DNA from: Epilithonimonas arachidiradicis | GTDB lineage: Bacteria > Bacteroidota > Bacteroidia > Flavobacteriales > Weeksellaceae | NCBI RefSeq assembly: GCF_003610695.1 | Contig: NZ_RAQH01000011.1 | Location: forward strand, 1 to 64,000 | Length of the DNA: 64,000 nt | Reading direction: 5' to 3' | In this document: positions 43,940-53,013 of the stretch, piece after piece | How the letters are laid out: each line of letters starts with the position of its first letter | Numbering within the stretch: the stretch's first letter is position 1 | Made by a program: the position numbers and the translations under genes | Notes under the pieces: model-generated | Database searches by the model: none | Told to the model about the DNA's origin: nothing | What the model saw: the letters and a program-made list of their open reading frames with translations, nothing else

Positions 43940-44482
43940 TTAATTTTTTGTAATGTTCTTTATAATTTTATTTTGATACACGATATCAAATGGATGTTCT
44001 TTAATAGTTACCGAAATTTTATTTTCAAATTCCAGATAAAAGCTGTTATCAAACCTATAAAGTTTAGCAGGGAGCTCATCTTTATTAACTTGTGTTGAAA
44101 TTTTTACATCAATTCCTTTTTCTAATTCTTCTTCTGAAAAAAGAATATCAATCAATTCTAAATTTTCTCCGAGACGAATAACACTCGTCAAAAGTCCAGG
44201 ATGGGAATCTCCTGCCCCGACAAAAAGCCTGTTTTCTTTTTCATCTATCCCGATCACATACAAAGGCTCCTTTTTTCCGCCTACATTGATTCCTTTTCGT
44301 TGTCCAATCCTGAAATTTTCAACACCCTGATGTTCACCAACCAAAAAACCATCAAACAGCGAGTACTCTTTTTTCCTGGATTTCCAGATGAGTTCATCTT
44401 TCTTGGAATGAAATACCGGCAATTCTATACTATAGATTGGAGCGCTTGCAGGTATTTCAACTATTTGGCCTTTTTGAGTCAT
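43940..44482 (-). CDS. stand-alone MnmA C-terminal (PRC-barrel and beta-barrel) domain
   Basis: 180 residues. The middle, GVENFRIGQRKGINVGGKKEPLYVIGIDEKENRLFVGAGDSHPGLL, matches the central part of tRNA 2-thiouridylase MnmA (GQRKG ... EPLYVIG), and the rest looks like its C-terminal beta-barrel. The ATP-pyrophosphatase domain and catalytic Cys pair of MnmA are missing, so it cannot thiolate tRNA alone. It starts at a clear ATG with its own upstream gap, so it is not simply a fragment cut by the window. It may bind tRNA or assist a full MnmA. Confidence 0.75.
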   Translation of the reverse strand: MTQKGQIVEIPASAPIYSIELPVFHSKKDELIWKSRKKEYSLFDGFLVGEHQGVENFRIGQRKGINVGGKKEPLYVIGIDEKENRLFVGAGDSHPGLLTSVIRLGENLELIDILFSEEELEKGIDVKISTQVNKDELPAKLYRFDNSFYLEFENKISVTIKEHPFDIVYQNKIIKNITKN

Positions 44483-44624
44483 TAAAATCTTCGATATAAA
44501 CCTCTTGTATCAAGAGGGGCGCGCAATTTAATTAATTTAAATTAAATACAACTATTTTTCAAAATTTTTATTGACTTATCTGTAAATAGTTATTTTATTT
44601 GAATCGTAATAATTTATCTCAACC

Positions 44625-44660
44625 AAATAAAAACTTCCCATCAATTCAGATAGGAAGTTC
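44625..44660 (-). terminator. terminator of the SusD gene
   Basis: AACTTCC (44632-44638) pairs with GGAAGTT (44653-44659), with an inner ATC/GAT extension. Leftward it is followed by TTTTTATTT. Confidence 0.75.
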
Positions 44661-44707
44661 TTTAAAAGAAAATAATATAAAAACTCGATTTGTGAGATCA
44701 ATTCTTA

Positions 44708-46318
44708 TTAGTAGCCATCATTTTGTATCAGATTAGGATTAGCTGTGATATCAGATGACGGAATTGGAAATATATTAAACTTAGCATCTACAGCCTTGCC
44801 AGCCTGAGCATTACCTTTCCAACTCCATAGATAATCTGCAGTTGTAAACTTATTGAAACGGATGAGGTCTGTTCTTCTCAGAAGCTCCCAGGATAATTCT
44901 CTTGATCTCTCATCTAAAATGAAATTCAAATTCATATCTGACAGGGAAACAGCGCCATTTCCATTGTTGTAAGCTCTGTTTCTAATAATGTTCACATAAT
45001 TAAGTGCATCAGAATTCTTGCCTAATCTAACATACGCTTCAGCTGCCGTCAAATAAGCTTCGGAAAGACGGAACATTGGAAAATCCGTATCCACATAAGC
45101 CGCATCTGAACCTGCTACTCCATTCTTCGTTACATTTCTCCACTTGGTAAAAGCATAACCATCCTGAAAAGTTCCCGGAAGTGCGGCAATTTCTTTCTTA
45201 TGACCAATGTTGAAGAATAAAGCTCTACTGTCATTTTTCGTGAACGCATTAGGATCCGTAGTTACAAAATTTTGATCTGCTGATTCAAACTTATTGACAA
45301 ATTCCGGACGAAGACGGATATTGCCCCAGCCTCCGGCAATTCCCAAGTTCAGATAATTTAGCATCGTTCCTCCTGTTTGAGCTAAAACAAAGAATGTTGT
45401 TCCTCCATACGTTTTGGACTGAATGCCATCCAAATTCAGCGACCAAATAATTTCCGGAGAAGTGTGATTGTCTGCAAGGAAATTGTAAAGATATTTCGGA
45501 GCAAGGCTATAATGACTTTGGATTACTTTTTCTGCATATTCCGCCGCTTTTGCCCATTGTGGACTTTTGGTGTAAACTTCAGCATTGAGATAAAGTCTTG
45601 ATAATAGAAAATTGGCTGCTGTTTTATCAACTCTTCCGTATTCATTAGTTTCAGGAAGTGTTGTTTCAATTTCTTTCAATTCATTTTCTATGTAAGAATA
45701 AAGATCAGTCCTGGAAATTTGCTTTGGTAAAAACTGAGGATCTTGTTTATCAGCATCTGTTACAAATGGCACTTTTCCAAAAGTATCCAATAAAACCCAA
45801 TAAGAATAGGCTCTCAAAAATCTGGCTTCTGCCCGAAAATATGAGACTTGCTGTTTGAAGCTGGCATCTGTATGACCTCTTTCCTCGAGTTTAGCATCAG
45901 TCGTTTGTCTGAGAAACTCATTAGAATAGCCAATAATCTGATATAATCTGGCATAATAACCATTCAGAATTGCGGTGTTGGAGTCCCAAGTATTGGTCGC
46001 CATTTGTCTTAAGCCATTGGTTTGGGAACCCATGATAGCCTCATCGGTTGTCAAAATCTGAACATAGAAAGCCAATCTAACAAAAGAGCTGTAACCTTCA
46101 TCAAAATTACTGATATCCGGATCTCCGGTTGGACCTTGTTGTCCACTAAGACTTAATGCAGCATAACATTTTGCCAAAACACCTTTGTAGTTTTCCGGAT
46201 TTGAATAAACCTGTTCCGTCGTTACGATATTTGGGTCAATAGGAACTGTGTCAAGGTCATTAACACAAGAACTTAATGTGAAAAGAGAAAATATAAAAGT
46301 TATATATATACGTTTCAT
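44708..46318 (-). CDS. SusD/RagB family substrate-binding lipoprotein
   Basis: 536 residues from ATG 46318; the frame extends 42 codons upstream but this Met begins the signal MKRIYITFIFSLFTLSSC with lipobox LSSC. Typical family segments: YKGVLAKCYAALSLSG, FLRAYSYWVLLDTFGKVPFV, AEAYVRLGKNSDALNYVNIIRNRAY and a C-terminal FILDERSRELSWELLRRTDLIRF. It caps the SusC transporter encoded 7 bases upstream and captures the substrate at the cell surface. Confidence 0.95.
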   Translation of the reverse strand: MKRIYITFIFSLFTLSSCVNDLDTVPIDPNIVTTEQVYSNPENYKGVLAKCYAALSLSGQQGPTGDPDISNFDEGYSSFVRLAFYVQILTTDEAIMGSQTNGLRQMATNTWDSNTAILNGYYARLYQIIGYSNEFLRQTTDAKLEERGHTDASFKQQVSYFRAEARFLRAYSYWVLLDTFGKVPFVTDADKQDPQFLPKQISRTDLYSYIENELKEIETTLPETNEYGRVDKTAANFLLSRLYLNAEVYTKSPQWAKAAEYAEKVIQSHYSLAPKYLYNFLADNHTSPEIIWSLNLDGIQSKTYGGTTFFVLAQTGGTMLNYLNLGIAGGWGNIRLRPEFVNKFESADQNFVTTDPNAFTKNDSRALFFNIGHKKEIAALPGTFQDGYAFTKWRNVTKNGVAGSDAAYVDTDFPMFRLSEAYLTAAEAYVRLGKNSDALNYVNIIRNRAYNNGNGAVSLSDMNLNFILDERSRELSWELLRRTDLIRFNKFTTADYLWSWKGNAQAGKAVDAKFNIFPIPSSDITANPNLIQNDGY

Positions 46319-46325
46319 AGTTGAA

Positions 46326-49313
46326 TTATTTAAAGTTAACATTAAGTCCAAACAAGAAAGAACGTGGTCTGGAATACATATTATTATCAATTCCCAGATA
46401 AACTTCGGGGTCAAGTCCGCTGTATTTGGTAATGACAAAAACATTTTGAACGGAGAGATTTACACCTAAATCGAACTTGTCGCTGATATTCTTGAAATTA
46501 TGTCCTAGCGTGATATTGTCCATTCTGAAAAAAGAAGCTTTTTCAAGGAAGAAATCTGAGTAAAGCTGCAGATTATCAAAACCTTGTTCCGCTGTATAAC
46601 TCAAAAGATTGGAATAAGTTCCGTTTCCTAAGGTCGCTTTGGTTTTATAATCTTTGGATTTCACATTGTTATAAACATAGTTCCCAAAATTAGCGTGACC
46701 ATTGAACCCTAAATACCAATTCTTATAACTCAACTTGGAAGAGATTCCAAGGAAAGATTTTGGCATTGGGTTTTTATCTTTTACTAGTCCGCCTTTGTAT
46801 TTTCCTTCAATCGGTTTTCCTGCTTCATCATATTCCTGCTGATACAAATAAAAAGTATATGGAGAATATCCAACAGAATGTGTCTGAATTGTTCCTGCTG
46901 TTGAACCGGAAACATTCCCGATGTTCACACCGTAATTTGGACTATCTACAAGTGTTAGTTTAGTAATTTTTGATTCGTTGAATGTAATATTTGCATCCAA
47001 AGACCATTGCCAATCGGTTGTTTTGATTGGAATTGTATTCAATGAAACTTCAACACCTTTATTTTCCATTGAACCAATATTCGTAAAAATCATATTGGTC
47101 AAATTGGAACCCGCCGCTACTGAAATTTTATTCAATAAATCATCTGTTGTTCTCTTATAAACTTCGATCGAACCGGAAACTCTGTTCTTAAGAATTCCGA
47201 AATCCAAACCCACGTTATAAGTAGAAGTTGTTTCCCACTTCAGATTCGGGTCATAACCGTTTGGTCGGATGGTCTGATAATACTGGTTTCCCAACTGATA
47301 CAAAGCATTGGACTGGCTAAACGTATAAGTCTGCATCCATTCATAATCTCCACCAATATCCTGCTGACCGGTTTTTCCATAACTCAATCTTAATTTCAAA
47401 TCAGAGAAAAAACTACTGTCTTTCAGAAAACTTTCTTCATTGATTTTCCAGGCAAATGCTGCCGACGGGAAAAGTCCCCAATGATTATCTTTTGAAAACC
47501 GCGAAGAACCGTCGTTTCTAAGTGTTGCCGTGAAAAGATAACGGTCTTTGAAAGTATAATTCAAACGTCCATAAAATGAAACCAAATAATATTCTGACTT
47601 CGAAATGATATTCTGATAGACTTTATTTCCAGAAACATTGGTTTGATTATCATCATAGCTTTGCCAGAACTTCTGCCAGGAATAACCTCCCATCACATCA
47701 ATTTTATGATCGGAAAGTGTTTTGGTATAATTTGCATATAAGTCCAACTGGGTATTATTTTTCTTCTGAGTATAATTCTCAATCAGACCTTGTCCATCGT
47801 TTCCAATAGAAGTCCAGGCCAAAGGCGCATTGTCCGGAACGAAGATATCGCCGTTACTTTTCAAAATATCAAAACCTGCATTGGCATTCAATTTCAAATC
47901 CTCAAAACCATGAATTTTATAATCCAACTGAATGTTCCCAATATGACGAACCACTTTGGACTCATCTTTTCTTAGATTAAGGACAGAAACAGGATTGGCA
48001 CTTGCGATCGTAATCGGTTTTCCAGAAGCATCTTTCCATATAAAATAACCTAAACCATACTGAGAAGAATTATCATAAACAGGACGAGTCGGGTCAAACC
48101 CCACAGCCGAACTTGCCGGATTGGAAATGAAATCGTTATTCTCAATACTTGGTTTATAATTAAGATTAATGTTCAAATGTTTATCAAAAAATGAAGGATT
48201 GATTGCCAAACTCGCATTCATTCTCTCATAAGAATTTTTCCTGATAATCCCTTGCTGGTCTGTATATCCTAAAGATAAACGATAAGGAATATCTTTTACA
48301 GCTCCGGTCATACTGAAGTTCTGATCATTACTGACAGAAGTTCTGTAGATCTCTTTTTGCCAATCGGTATTTCCCGTTCCAAGACCATTGATTATAGTAT
48401 TGTTTCCAGCGTAATAATCCTTAATAAAACTTCTATATTCATCGCCACTCAAAACGTCCAACATTTTAGGATTGTAACTCACTTTTGTATTGGAAGAATA
48501 TTGGAATCTTGTTTTTTTACTGCCTTTTTTAGTTGTAATGATAATCACACCATTCGAAGCTCTGGAACCGTAGATTGCTGTTGAAGAAGCATCTTTCAGA
48601 ACCGTGTAAGTTTCGATATCGTTTGGATTAATCATCCCCAAAATATTGCTTGAACCTGATGTTGAGGAATTATCAATCGCAATCCCGTCGATAACAATCA
48701 ATGGATCATTACTGGCAGACAAAGAAGAACCACCTCTGATTCTGATAGTTGAACCTGCACCTGGTGCTCCGCCAGGAGAAATAATATTAACTCCAGCCGC
48801 TTTTCCCGTCAAAGCTTCCTGTGCCGAAACCGGACTTCCGTCATTCTCACTATCAATTTTAACAGTCGTAAGAGAACCTGTTGCATCAGACTTTTTAACT
48901 TTACCATAACCGATAATCACCACCTCATCAATCTTCTTCTCCTGCACCGAAATAGTGTCTTTGGGAATGGGAAAATTTTCTGATTGGGAAATTAATTTGA
49001 CATTGGTTTTCCTAAGAACAACCGTATTATTTTTTATTTCATATTCTATCGGATAGAATTTTTTGAGATATTTTAATGATGATTCCAAAGATGAATAATT
49101 GATAGCGCTATCATTCACAAAAACATCTTTGAAGTCTGTGCTAGAATAGAGAAATGGAATCTTGGAAGATTTACTGAGCTTATCAAAAACTTTGATAATG
49201 GACACCCGATTCTCTTTTTTCATAGCAACCGGCGGTGTTTGACCGGCTTGTCCGTAAGCGATTGGAAGACCTGTGGCAACCAATAAGATTACAGACATTA
49301 CTGTTTTTTTCAT
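46326..49313 (-). CDS. SusC/RagA TonB-dependent transporter with STN domain
   Basis: 995 residues. Signal peptide, a secretin/TonB N-terminal (STN) domain (about 30-105, IIKVFDKLSKSSKIPFLYSSTDF) that contacts FecR, then the plug beginning IDEVVIIGYGKVKKSDATGS, and a 22-strand barrel ending in FGLNVNFK. The STN domain marks it as a transducing receptor: substrate binding signals through FecR to the ECF sigma factor of the same operon. I see no carboxypeptidase-regulatory-like domain. ATG 49313; partner SusD follows. Confidence 0.95.
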   Translation of the reverse strand: MKKTVMSVILLVATGLPIAYGQAGQTPPVAMKKENRVSIIKVFDKLSKSSKIPFLYSSTDFKDVFVNDSAINYSSLESSLKYLKKFYPIEYEIKNNTVVLRKTNVKLISQSENFPIPKDTISVQEKKIDEVVIIGYGKVKKSDATGSLTTVKIDSENDGSPVSAQEALTGKAAGVNIISPGGAPGAGSTIRIRGGSSLSASNDPLIVIDGIAIDNSSTSGSSNILGMINPNDIETYTVLKDASSTAIYGSRASNGVIIITTKKGSKKTRFQYSSNTKVSYNPKMLDVLSGDEYRSFIKDYYAGNNTIINGLGTGNTDWQKEIYRTSVSNDQNFSMTGAVKDIPYRLSLGYTDQQGIIRKNSYERMNASLAINPSFFDKHLNINLNYKPSIENNDFISNPASSAVGFDPTRPVYDNSSQYGLGYFIWKDASGKPITIASANPVSVLNLRKDESKVVRHIGNIQLDYKIHGFEDLKLNANAGFDILKSNGDIFVPDNAPLAWTSIGNDGQGLIENYTQKKNNTQLDLYANYTKTLSDHKIDVMGGYSWQKFWQSYDDNQTNVSGNKVYQNIISKSEYYLVSFYGRLNYTFKDRYLFTATLRNDGSSRFSKDNHWGLFPSAAFAWKINEESFLKDSSFFSDLKLRLSYGKTGQQDIGGDYEWMQTYTFSQSNALYQLGNQYYQTIRPNGYDPNLKWETTSTYNVGLDFGILKNRVSGSIEVYKRTTDDLLNKISVAAGSNLTNMIFTNIGSMENKGVEVSLNTIPIKTTDWQWSLDANITFNESKITKLTLVDSPNYGVNIGNVSGSTAGTIQTHSVGYSPYTFYLYQQEYDEAGKPIEGKYKGGLVKDKNPMPKSFLGISSKLSYKNWYLGFNGHANFGNYVYNNVKSKDYKTKATLGNGTYSNLLSYTAEQGFDNLQLYSDFFLEKASFFRMDNITLGHNFKNISDKFDLGVNLSVQNVFVITKYSGLDPEVYLGIDNNMYSRPRSFLFGLNVNFK

Positions 49314-49362
49314 AAATTTGGGGATTAATTTGATTATACTTTAGCGAGTCGAATCATTTATT

Positions 49363-49388
49363 GCATCGATAACCGTCATTATCGGTGC
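49363..49388 (-). promoter_or_regulatory. hairpin between fecR and susC
   Basis: GCATCGATAA (49363-49372) with TTATCGGTGC (49379-49388), one wobble. On the transcribed strand the T-run precedes rather than follows the stem, so it is not a terminator here. It may protect the 5' end of the susC message or mark a processing site. Confidence 0.4.
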
Positions 49389-49392
49389 TTTT

Positions 49393-50220
49393 TTATTTTA
49401 ATTGTAATTGATTGTCAGATTTTTTTTCAGCTTTAAGATTGAATGGATAACAGATGGCGAACAAGACCTCACTCATATCGCCCGAGAATGAACCTTTGAT
49501 TTTCTTTCTAGCATATTCCTGAGGATAATCGATTTTAACATTATAAACCACTTCCAACTCTTGGATGATATTTTCAAAATTTTCATCTTCAAAAGAGAAA
49601 TTTCTTTTCACATTTGCAACAATATAAGTCTGAGGCTTTTCTTCCATATTCTTGTTCCACGACTCGTTAGGAAGCAAATAAGTGATTTTCCCTTGATGAT
49701 TGACTTTTACTTTTCCTTCAAAAAGTTCCACTTTTTCTTTTCCGCTTGTTTGGTCCAGGAAGAATTTAGTTCCTAAGACTTGTACTGTAAAATCTTTCGC
49801 ATTGATTTTAAAAGGTCTTGTCTTATCTTTTGCAATATCGAAAGTTGCTTTTCCAGTAAATGTGATTTTTCTGTCTGTTTTGCCGAAATCCTTTGCCAGT
49901 TTAAGTGTACTGTGAGGTTCTAAGACAATATTACTTCCGTCAGGAAGACTAATCTTTTTCGTGAAATCCACACTGGAATAAAATTGAGACTGAGCTTTCT
50001 CCACAGAAGCCGGCGAAGAAAGCATATAAAAAAGAATACCAAATCCAGTGATTACCGCAGCTGCAGCAACCCAATATAATTTTTTGAACTTGTTAACGGA
50101 TTTTATCTTCCGTTGAATTCCCGCACGGATTCGCTCATCAGTTTGCGAGTCCATTTGCTGATTTTCTTCGGCAACTTTTTCCCAGTTTCTTTTAAAATTT
50201 TCGTCTTCTGTGTGATTCAT
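49393..50220 (-). CDS. FecR family anti-sigma factor
   Basis: 275 residues: cytoplasmic N-terminal segment (about 1-45) that holds the sigma factor, one transmembrane helix (YWVAAAAVITGFGILFYML), a periplasmic FecR domain (ISLPDGSNIVLEPHSTLKLAKDF, ITFTGKATFDIAKD, FTVQVLGTKFFLDQ) and a C-terminal DUF4974-like domain (RNFSFEDENFENIIQELEVVYNVKI ... IKGSFSGDMSE). It links SusC occupancy to the sigma factor. 79 bases separate it from susC. Confidence 0.93.
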   Translation of the reverse strand: MNHTEDENFKRNWEKVAEENQQMDSQTDERIRAGIQRKIKSVNKFKKLYWVAAAAVITGFGILFYMLSSPASVEKAQSQFYSSVDFTKKISLPDGSNIVLEPHSTLKLAKDFGKTDRKITFTGKATFDIAKDKTRPFKINAKDFTVQVLGTKFFLDQTSGKEKVELFEGKVKVNHQGKITYLLPNESWNKNMEEKPQTYIVANVKRNFSFEDENFENIIQELEVVYNVKIDYPQEYARKKIKGSFSGDMSEVLFAICYPFNLKAEKKSDNQLQLK

Positions 50221-50307
50221 ATTTAGTATTACGCAGGAATTTTAAATCGTCAACCTTTGAATCAAAGTTTTTTTAAAAATTATTCTGTCTCAAAAATTTA
50301 ACTCAAA

Positions 50308-51573
50308 TTATTTCTGAGAACTTGTCAAATTCTCAAGATAAGCTTTCACATCATTCCATTGATAGTAAGGAAAACTATTGGTTTTGATGGGAATATGAAC
50401 TTCGTTTTCGTTATGAAGGAATTTTACCAACACATCATTTTTCTTATTCTTGTAAAAAATCATCTGGAGATTCGCAGCCATTGGAGCAACTTCATAGGCA
50501 TTCCAGACTTTGTAAACTTCTCGTGGATTGATTTCTTCCGCACCCATATTTTCAACATCCAAAAGAGCAAGCAATGGCGCAATATTCCCATCGTGACCGA
50601 ATCTGAGAGACGCTCCTTTTTTATTGTTTTTAATATAGTCTTCAGCCTCTTCCAAAATATTTTTCACCAACGGAATGGCATTATTCTTCACCAATCCTTT
50701 GCTCAAAGGCGACGCTGCATCATTGACATAAAATTGATAATTGATAGCCTGATAGATATTGAATATTTCTTCTTTTGTGAACAAATCATAGAATGAAATA
50801 TCAGTTTCAAGATTTTGCATATCGCTGGCTATCCAATAGAATGACTCCACCACTTTTTCAGGGTTTACATTTTTGTAGATGTAAACGTCATTGTTAAACA
50901 GGTTTTTAATAAATCTGTCCAAACGGAGCCCATCTTGCTTGAATTTCCTTTTCTCTTCCTGCCAAAAACTATCTTGGCTTTTGAAATCGATGGATTCTTT
51001 GGTATGATGGTTCAAGTACTTCATATACTTATCAGAAGACTCTATACTGATTTGTAGTTTTGGATTATTCCCTTTTAACTCATTCGTAAAATAAGCCATA
51101 CTGATGATGCATCTTGGAACAATCGTAGATTTTGCCGTCACAATTGCATTACCCTCAAAGGCATGGGGATTATTTTTGAACATCCTCTGAGAAATCTGCT
51201 GATGCTGTAATCCGCCTAACTCTGTCAAATCGCCATTATGCCCTTCCGCAATCGTCCAGATTTTCTCAAGACGTTGTAATGCCGATTTTCCGGTTTCTGT
51301 CAAAGCATTATTATCATTGGCTTTTTTCAAAACATCCATCACACCAGAAAAATCTTTGTCATTGATTAGCCATCTGGAGCCGTGTCTTCCGTAATGACTG
51401 ATGTAAAATGGCTGATATCCTGATGGAACAGCAGTCAGTTTTTTTGTCGGAGTTGGATAAGCATAGTAAACACCGCCTGTTTTATTGAGGTCTGAAAGGA
51501 TTTCTTCTTTGGTAGTTTGTCCCTGATAAAAAAAGGAAACTGCAAGCAGCAGAATAGAAAATGATTTCTTCAT
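50308..51573 (-). CDS. histidine acid phosphatase family protein
   Basis: 421 residues. Signal peptide (MKKSFSILLLAVSFFYQGQ). Catalytic motif ISHYGRHGSRWL (Arg 63, His 64) and the distal HD-type motif RFGHDGNIAPLLAL are those of histidine acid phosphatases, the group that includes phytases and MINPP. Exported, so it would act on extracellular or periplasmic phosphate esters such as inositol phosphates. It lies between the sigma factor and FecR genes, so it shares their regulation; this is an unusual place. Substrate is inference. Confidence 0.87.
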   Translation of the reverse strand: MKKSFSILLLAVSFFYQGQTTKEEILSDLNKTGGVYYAYPTPTKKLTAVPSGYQPFYISHYGRHGSRWLINDKDFSGVMDVLKKANDNNALTETGKSALQRLEKIWTIAEGHNGDLTELGGLQHQQISQRMFKNNPHAFEGNAIVTAKSTIVPRCIISMAYFTNELKGNNPKLQISIESSDKYMKYLNHHTKESIDFKSQDSFWQEEKRKFKQDGLRLDRFIKNLFNNDVYIYKNVNPEKVVESFYWIASDMQNLETDISFYDLFTKEEIFNIYQAINYQFYVNDAASPLSKGLVKNNAIPLVKNILEEAEDYIKNNKKGASLRFGHDGNIAPLLALLDVENMGAEEINPREVYKVWNAYEVAPMAANLQMIFYKNKKNDVLVKFLHNENEVHIPIKTNSFPYYQWNDVKAYLENLTSSQK

Positions 51574-51646
51574 TATAAACTTATTTTAGTTTCAGATTGA
51601 TTTCTGTCTTACGATTAATTACGCAGACTTACCGGAATCGTCAACC

Positions 51647-52162
51647 CTAAAAAAGTTTTTTAATGAAAATCACTAGAAGAAAAAATAAATTAATATTTGT
51701 TTTTAGAATATGAAGCACCTTATTAACGTGCTTAGCCACAGCATTTTTGGAAATACTGTTTTCTTTTGCAATTTGAGAATAACTCAAACCATCAATTGTA
51801 TGTTTCAGGAAAAATGATTTGCTTTTTTGGGGAATAAGCTCTAGTAATTTTTCTGCTTGTTCAGATTGTGATTTGAACTCTTCCTCATCATACTCATCTT
51901 TCACAATACTGAGATGAGATTCCTCTTTGAAATCCGAGAAAGACAACTTATTTTTTCTGTAGAAATTGGCAATCTCTTGTTTTGCAGTTTTGAAAACAAT
52001 GGCTTCTTTATTTTTGTCTAAAGAATCTCTATGTTTCCAAAGATGAACAAAAATATCCTGCACAATATCCTCAACGTCATCCTGTCCGTGAACATATTTT
52101 TTCACGAAAAAGAAGACCTGATTTTTGTAATCAGAGTATAGTTTTTCAAATTGAGATTGCAC
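51647..52162 (-). CDS. ECF-type sigma-70 factor
   Basis: 171 residues from a GTG at 52162. Region 2 (YSDYKNQVFFFVKKYVHGQDDVEDIVQDIFVHLWKHRD) and region 4 (LLELIPQKSKSFFLKHTIDGLSYSQIAKENSISKNAVAKHVNKVL) are intact. A hydrophobic tail (LFFLLVIFIKKLF) is common in this group. It starts the sigma-phosphatase-FecR-SusC-SusD run. A good housekeeping promoter lies just upstream. Confidence 0.93.
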   Translation of the reverse strand: MQSQFEKLYSDYKNQVFFFVKKYVHGQDDVEDIVQDIFVHLWKHRDSLDKNKEAIVFKTAKQEIANFYRKNKLSFSDFKEESHLSIVKDEYDEEEFKSQSEQAEKLLELIPQKSKSFFLKHTIDGLSYSQIAKENSISKNAVAKHVNKVLHILKTNINLFFLLVIFIKKLF

Positions 52163-52203
52163 TTAGAGAATATATTTTAAGGTCTATATATATACGAAGT
52201 TCT

Positions 52204-52233
52204 CAAATATATCAAAAAATAGCAGCCTACAAA
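52204..52233 (-). promoter_or_regulatory. promoter of the ECF sigma operon
   Basis: Read leftward: TTTG (52230-52233), an 18-base spacer, TATATTTG (52204-52211). Both elements and the spacing fit the Bacteroidota -33/-7 consensus, the best match in the window. The leader to GTG 52162 would be about 35 bases. Confidence 0.75.
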
Positions 52234-52335
52234 ATAAAATTTAAACTCTTAAAAATCAATCAAATACATATAAAACTAAAGAAATACATTTACCCAATAC
52301 TTCAACTCAAAACATTATTTTGAAAATCCAATGTT

Positions 52336-53013
52336 TTATTCCGGAAACTCCACTTTGAAACCAATACCGCGAACAGAATCGAATTTGATTCTCTCATCTT
52401 TTTGGAAATATTTTCGCAGTCTTGTCATAAAAACATCCAGACTTCTTCCCAGAAAATAATCATTTTCGCCCCAAAGTGTTTCAAGGATTTCCTTACGATT
52501 AATAACTTTCTGATTGTTTTTGGAAAGCAAAAGCAACAATTCAGATTCTTTCTCAGTCAACTGAATGGTTTCGTTTTGAAAAAGCAACTGAAACTGCGAC
52601 GGAATGAAAGAATAATTGCCAAGTTTAATTATTGCTTTTGTAGAATTCTGTTGTCTTTTGAGAATATTTTTGATTCTTAAGATCAATTCTTCCGGCTCGC
52701 AAGGTTTTGTGATATAATCGTCTGCACCAAGCTTTAAACCAAGAATTCTGTCGATACTTTGACCTTTTGCTGTTAAAAATAAAAATGGAATCTCAGAGGT
52801 TTTTCGGATTTCTTTAGACAACTCAAAACCGTCGATAACAGGAAGCATTACGTCGAGAATTGCTATTTGATATTGTTCAAGTGATTTTTTATTTTTCAAA
52901 ATTTGTTCAGGATTCGGAATCCAATTGACTTCGAAATCAGAAAATTCCAAATACTGTTTCAGAACCATTCCCAAGTCCGGGTCGTCTTCAACTAATAAGA
53001 TTTTAGGCTTCAT
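52336..53013 (-). CDS. OmpR-family response regulator
   Basis: 225 residues from ATG 53013; the frame's earlier Met is inside the kinase gene. Receiver domain with Asp 10/11, phospho-acceptor Asp 54 (IAILDVMLPVIDGF) and Lys in DDYITKPCEPEEL, then a winged-helix DNA-binding domain (about 130-225) with LTEKESELLLLLSKN and FLGRSLDVFMTRLRKYF. The ATG overlaps the kinase stop by 11 bases. Divergent from the TonB receptor, which may be a target. Confidence 0.93.
   Translation of the reverse strand: MKPKILLVEDDPDLGMVLKQYLEFSDFEVNWIPNPEQILKNKKSLEQYQIAILDVMLPVIDGFELSKEIRKTSEIPFLFLTAKGQSIDRILGLKLGADDYITKPCEPEELILRIKNILKRQQNSTKAIIKLGNYSFIPSQFQLLFQNETIQLTEKESELLLLLSKNNQKVINRKEILETLWGENDYFLGRSLDVFMTRLRKYFQKDERIKFDSVRGIGFKVEFPE

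Noticed and set aside
46319-46444. 42-residue upstream extension of SusD
   Set aside because: It overlaps the end of susC, and the lipoprotein signal begins at ATG 46318.
49363-49400. Plus-strand terminator between fecR and susC
   Set aside because: The stem and T-run are in the plus direction, but no plus-strand gene precedes it; it is more likely an mRNA structure of the leftward operon.
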